Of a stretch of DNA of 64,000 nt, positions 62,130 to 64,000 are shown one piece after another. The position numbers were made by a program, and so were the translations under genes. The stretch covers positions 30,852 to 94,851 of the forward strand of contig NZ_SLZZ01000014.1 of assembly GCF_004346165.1 (NCBI RefSeq), in the 5' to 3' direction. The stretch is from Muricomes intestini. Its GTDB lineage: Bacteria > Bacillota > Clostridia > Lachnospirales > Lachnospiraceae. The notes under the pieces were generated by a model that saw only the letters and a list, made by a program, of their open reading frames with translations, had not been told where the DNA came from and did no database searches. Position 1 is the first letter of the stretch. Each line of letters begins with the position of its first letter.

Positions 62130-63122
62130 ATGAAAAAGAATATATTAGCTGTACTGCTGTCAGCTGCTTTGGCCGGAAGTATGGCAGGATGCGCTACAAA
62201 GGAAAAGCCATCGGGAGACTTACAAAAAATCACCTTTGTGCTGGACTGGGTTCCGAATACGAATCATACAGGAATATATGTGGCAAAGGAAAAAGGGTAC
62301 TTTGAAGCTGCCGGTTTGGATGTGGAAATTGTACAGCCGCCGGAGGATGGTGCTGAAATGCTGGTGGGCGCAGAAAAGGCTCAATTTGGCATTTCTGCCC
62401 AGGATGGTCTGATGCCCGCATTAATCGGAGATAATGCCATACCTGTGGAAGCAGTAGCAGCGGTTGTACAGCACAACACATCGGGAATCATTTCCCGCAA
62501 AGGCGAAGGGATGGAGAGACCTAAGGGGCTGGAGGGTAAGAAATACGCTACCTGGGATAAGGATCTGGAAAAAGCAATGATCAAAAATGTAATGGAAGAG
62601 GACGGCGGGGATTTCAGCAAAGTTGAACTGATTCCCAGTACTGTGACGGATGAGGTGTCGGCACTGCAGAGCAAATCAGTGGATGCCATCTGGATTTTCT
62701 ACGGCTGGACGGGCATTGCCTCAAAAGTAGCAGATTTTGGTACTGATTATTTCGCGTTCAAGGATATTAACAGTACCTTTGATTTCTATACACCGGTTAT
62801 CATTGGAAATACAAATTGGATGGAAAAAAAACCAGATGCGACAAAAGCATTCCTAAGCGCTGTAAAAAAGGGCTATGAGTATACAATTGATCACCCGGAG
62901 GAAGCAGTGGATATCCTTTGCAAGGCTGCTCCTGAGCTGGATAAGGAGTTGGTAGCAGCAAGCCAGAAATATTTGAATGAACAGTATAAGGCGGAGGTAG
63001 AACAGTGGGGATATATCGATCCCGACAGATGGAATGGTTTTTATAATTGGGTAAGTGAAAATGGCCTGTCCGAGACAAAAATTTCTGAGAATACCGGATT
63101 TACCGATGACTATCTGGAATAA
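62130..63122 (+). CDS. thiY: Thiamine-precursor binding lipoprotein (ThiY-like)
   Basis: A 330-residue NMT1/THI5-like solute-binding protein. Lipobox SMAGC puts the lipid at Cys21. The hallmark LDWVPNTNHTGIYVAKEKGYF starts the mature part (written here to 20 residues as LDWVPNTNHTGIYVAKEKGY), followed by VEIVQPPEDGAEML. Ligand: a pyrimidine thiamine precursor, by family and by the riboswitch. AGAGGAGAAGG precedes the ATG. Confidence 0.93.
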   Translation: MKKNILAVLLSAALAGSMAGCATKEKPSGDLQKITFVLDWVPNTNHTGIYVAKEKGYFEAAGLDVEIVQPPEDGAEMLVGAEKAQFGISAQDGLMPALIGDNAIPVEAVAAVVQHNTSGIISRKGEGMERPKGLEGKKYATWDKDLEKAMIKNVMEEDGGDFSKVELIPSTVTDEVSALQSKSVDAIWIFYGWTGIASKVADFGTDYFAFKDINSTFDFYTPVIIGNTNWMEKKPDATKAFLSAVKKGYEYTIDHPEEAVDILCKAAPELDKELVAASQKYLNEQYKAEVEQWGYIDPDRWNGFYNWVSENGLSETKISENTGFTDDYLE

Positions 63123-63147
63123 GAATCAAACACAAGGGAGCGGTGAA

Positions 63148-63882
63148 ATGACAGAACTGATTGTAAAGAATGTGACTCTTTCCTATGAGGAACAGCCTGT
63201 AATAGAGGATATTTCCGTTGAACTCCACGAAAATGAACTGGTCTGTCTCCTGGGCGCCAGCGGAGGGGGAAAGACAACGCTGTTCAATGTAATCTCCGGT
63301 CTTCATTTGCCGGATAAAGGAAACGTGATACTAAATGGGACAGACATCACCGGACGGCCCGGACATATCAGTTATATGCTGCAAAAGGATCTGCTGCTGC
63401 CCTACAAAACCATTGAGGATAATGCCGCCCTGCCCCTGCTGATTAAAGGGGAAAAGAAGAAAGCAGCCAGAGAAAAGGTAAGCGCATATTTCAGGGAATT
63501 TGGCCTGGAGGGCACCCAGAAGAAATATCCTTATCAGCTCTCCGGCGGGATGCGCCAGAGGGTTGCTCTGCTCCGGACCTACATGTTCTCCCGGGATGTA
63601 GCTCTGCTGGACGAACCGTTCAGCGCACTGGATACTCTGACAAAAAGTGATATGCACAGCTGGTATCTCGAGGTCATGGATAAAATTCATTTGTCGACGC
63701 TATTTATCACCCATGATATTGACGAGGCAATTTTGCTGTCGGACAGAATTTATCTGCTGACCGGTGTGCCGGGGCGGATCACAGATGAGATTATCATTCG
63801 GGAGGAAAAACCAAGAAGAAAAGATTTTACATTATCAGAGGAGTTTCTGAAATACAAGAGACAGATTCTCGGAAAATTATGA
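63148..63882 (+). CDS. thiZ: Thiamine-precursor ABC transporter ATPase (ThiZ-like)
   Basis: A 244-residue cassette. Walker A is GASGGGKT, signature LSGGMRQR, Walker B VALLDEPFSALD and H-loop FITHDIDEA. The start at 63148 follows GGGAG; longer frames run back into the ThiY-like gene. It completes the ThiXYZ-type importer. Confidence 0.92.
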   Translation: MTELIVKNVTLSYEEQPVIEDISVELHENELVCLLGASGGGKTTLFNVISGLHLPDKGNVILNGTDITGRPGHISYMLQKDLLLPYKTIEDNAALPLLIKGEKKKAAREKVSAYFREFGLEGTQKKYPYQLSGGMRQRVALLRTYMFSRDVALLDEPFSALDTLTKSDMHSWYLEVMDKIHLSTLFITHDIDEAILLSDRIYLLTGVPGRITDEIIIREEKPRRKDFTLSEEFLKYKRQILGKL

Positions 63883-63940
63883 GATATCTTCATTGCATCT
63901 TCCAACAGGTTAAACTTATAAAGTTACAAAAGTATTAAGC

Positions 63941-63970
63941 GGAATGGGGGATTTCCCATTCCTTTTTTTG
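63941..63970 (+). terminator. Intrinsic terminator after the thiamine operon
   Basis: GGAATGGG (63941-63948) pairs with CCCATTCC (63955-63962), followed by TTTTTTT. A TTGACA at 63968-63973 and TAGAAT at 63993-63998, 19 bp apart, may start the next transcription unit beyond the window. Confidence 0.85.
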
Positions 63971-64000
63971 ACACTTTTTGTTATAATTGTTTTAGAATGA

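Noticed and set aside
1..64000. CRISPR arrays, rRNA, tRNA and prophage
   Set aside because: No regularly spaced direct repeats, no cloverleaf or rRNA sequence and no phage structural genes were recognised while reading; dispersed repeats have no spacer periodicity.

Overview
The window looks like chromosome of a spore-forming, gut-type Firmicute, most likely Lachnospiraceae (Clostridium cluster XIVa). The reasons are moderate GC, strong Shine-Dalgarno sites, a cotJ spore-coat operon, a SleC-like cortex-lytic enzyme, a PdaA-like deacetylase, meso-diaminopimelate dehydrogenase, and many lineage-style intergenic repeats. The genus cannot be fixed from the sequence alone. No rRNA, tRNA, CRISPR array, prophage or transposase gene was seen.

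Layout. 1-6 kb: 3' end of an FtsX-type permease, a cotJA/cotJB fusion plus cotJC, and a polar amino-acid ABC transporter on the minus strand. 6.6-8.8 kb: an NhaC antiporter and a C39-like peptidase. 8.9-18.2 kb: a long plus-strand locus joining selenium-type genes (YedE, TusA/YedF-like) to two VTT membrane proteins, two lipoproteins (one a double rhodanese), an Fe-S CCG protein, an AhpD-like protein, an ArsS-type radical SAM protein and a fused two-domain 'rSAM/selenodomain-associated' transferase. This is the strongest candidate for an uncharacterised system. 18.2-25.6 kb: a decayed FUSC-like gene, Xaa-Pro aminopeptidase, and an AraC-regulated oxidoreductase group ending in ddh. 25.6-29.6 kb: PdaA-like deacetylase and aroF-aroB-aroE. 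29.8-36.8 kb: a CidA remnant, a ClC transporter, then pyrH-frr-uppS-cdsA-dxr-rseP.

36.9-40.9 kb: sleC-like gene, a small Cys-rich protein, a transglutaminase-like protein and an MFS transporter. 41-49.8 kb: ABC-transporter region with duplicated and decayed DUF6034-like lipoprotein genes and an FtsX permease/ATPase pair. 49.8-54.2 kb: carAB behind a clear promoter and a leader hairpin. 54.2-60.5 kb: YeiH exporter divergent from its LysR regulator, an EamA transporter, proline iminopeptidase, aldehyde dehydrogenase with a structured leader, and a small HMA protein. 60.5-63.9 kb: TPP riboswitch and terminator, then a thiamine-precursor ABC operon.

Repeats dominate the intergenic space. Family A has seven copies built on a GGGTCnGACCC core; most are long hairpins placed as terminators. 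Family B is a MITE-like element of about 183 bp in four copies; three have AT-rich direct repeats at both ends, consistent with target-site duplication. Family C carries GTAACAGTTC inverted arms. Family B copies sit directly upstream of pyrH and of the thiamine operon, so they probably affect expression of those genes.
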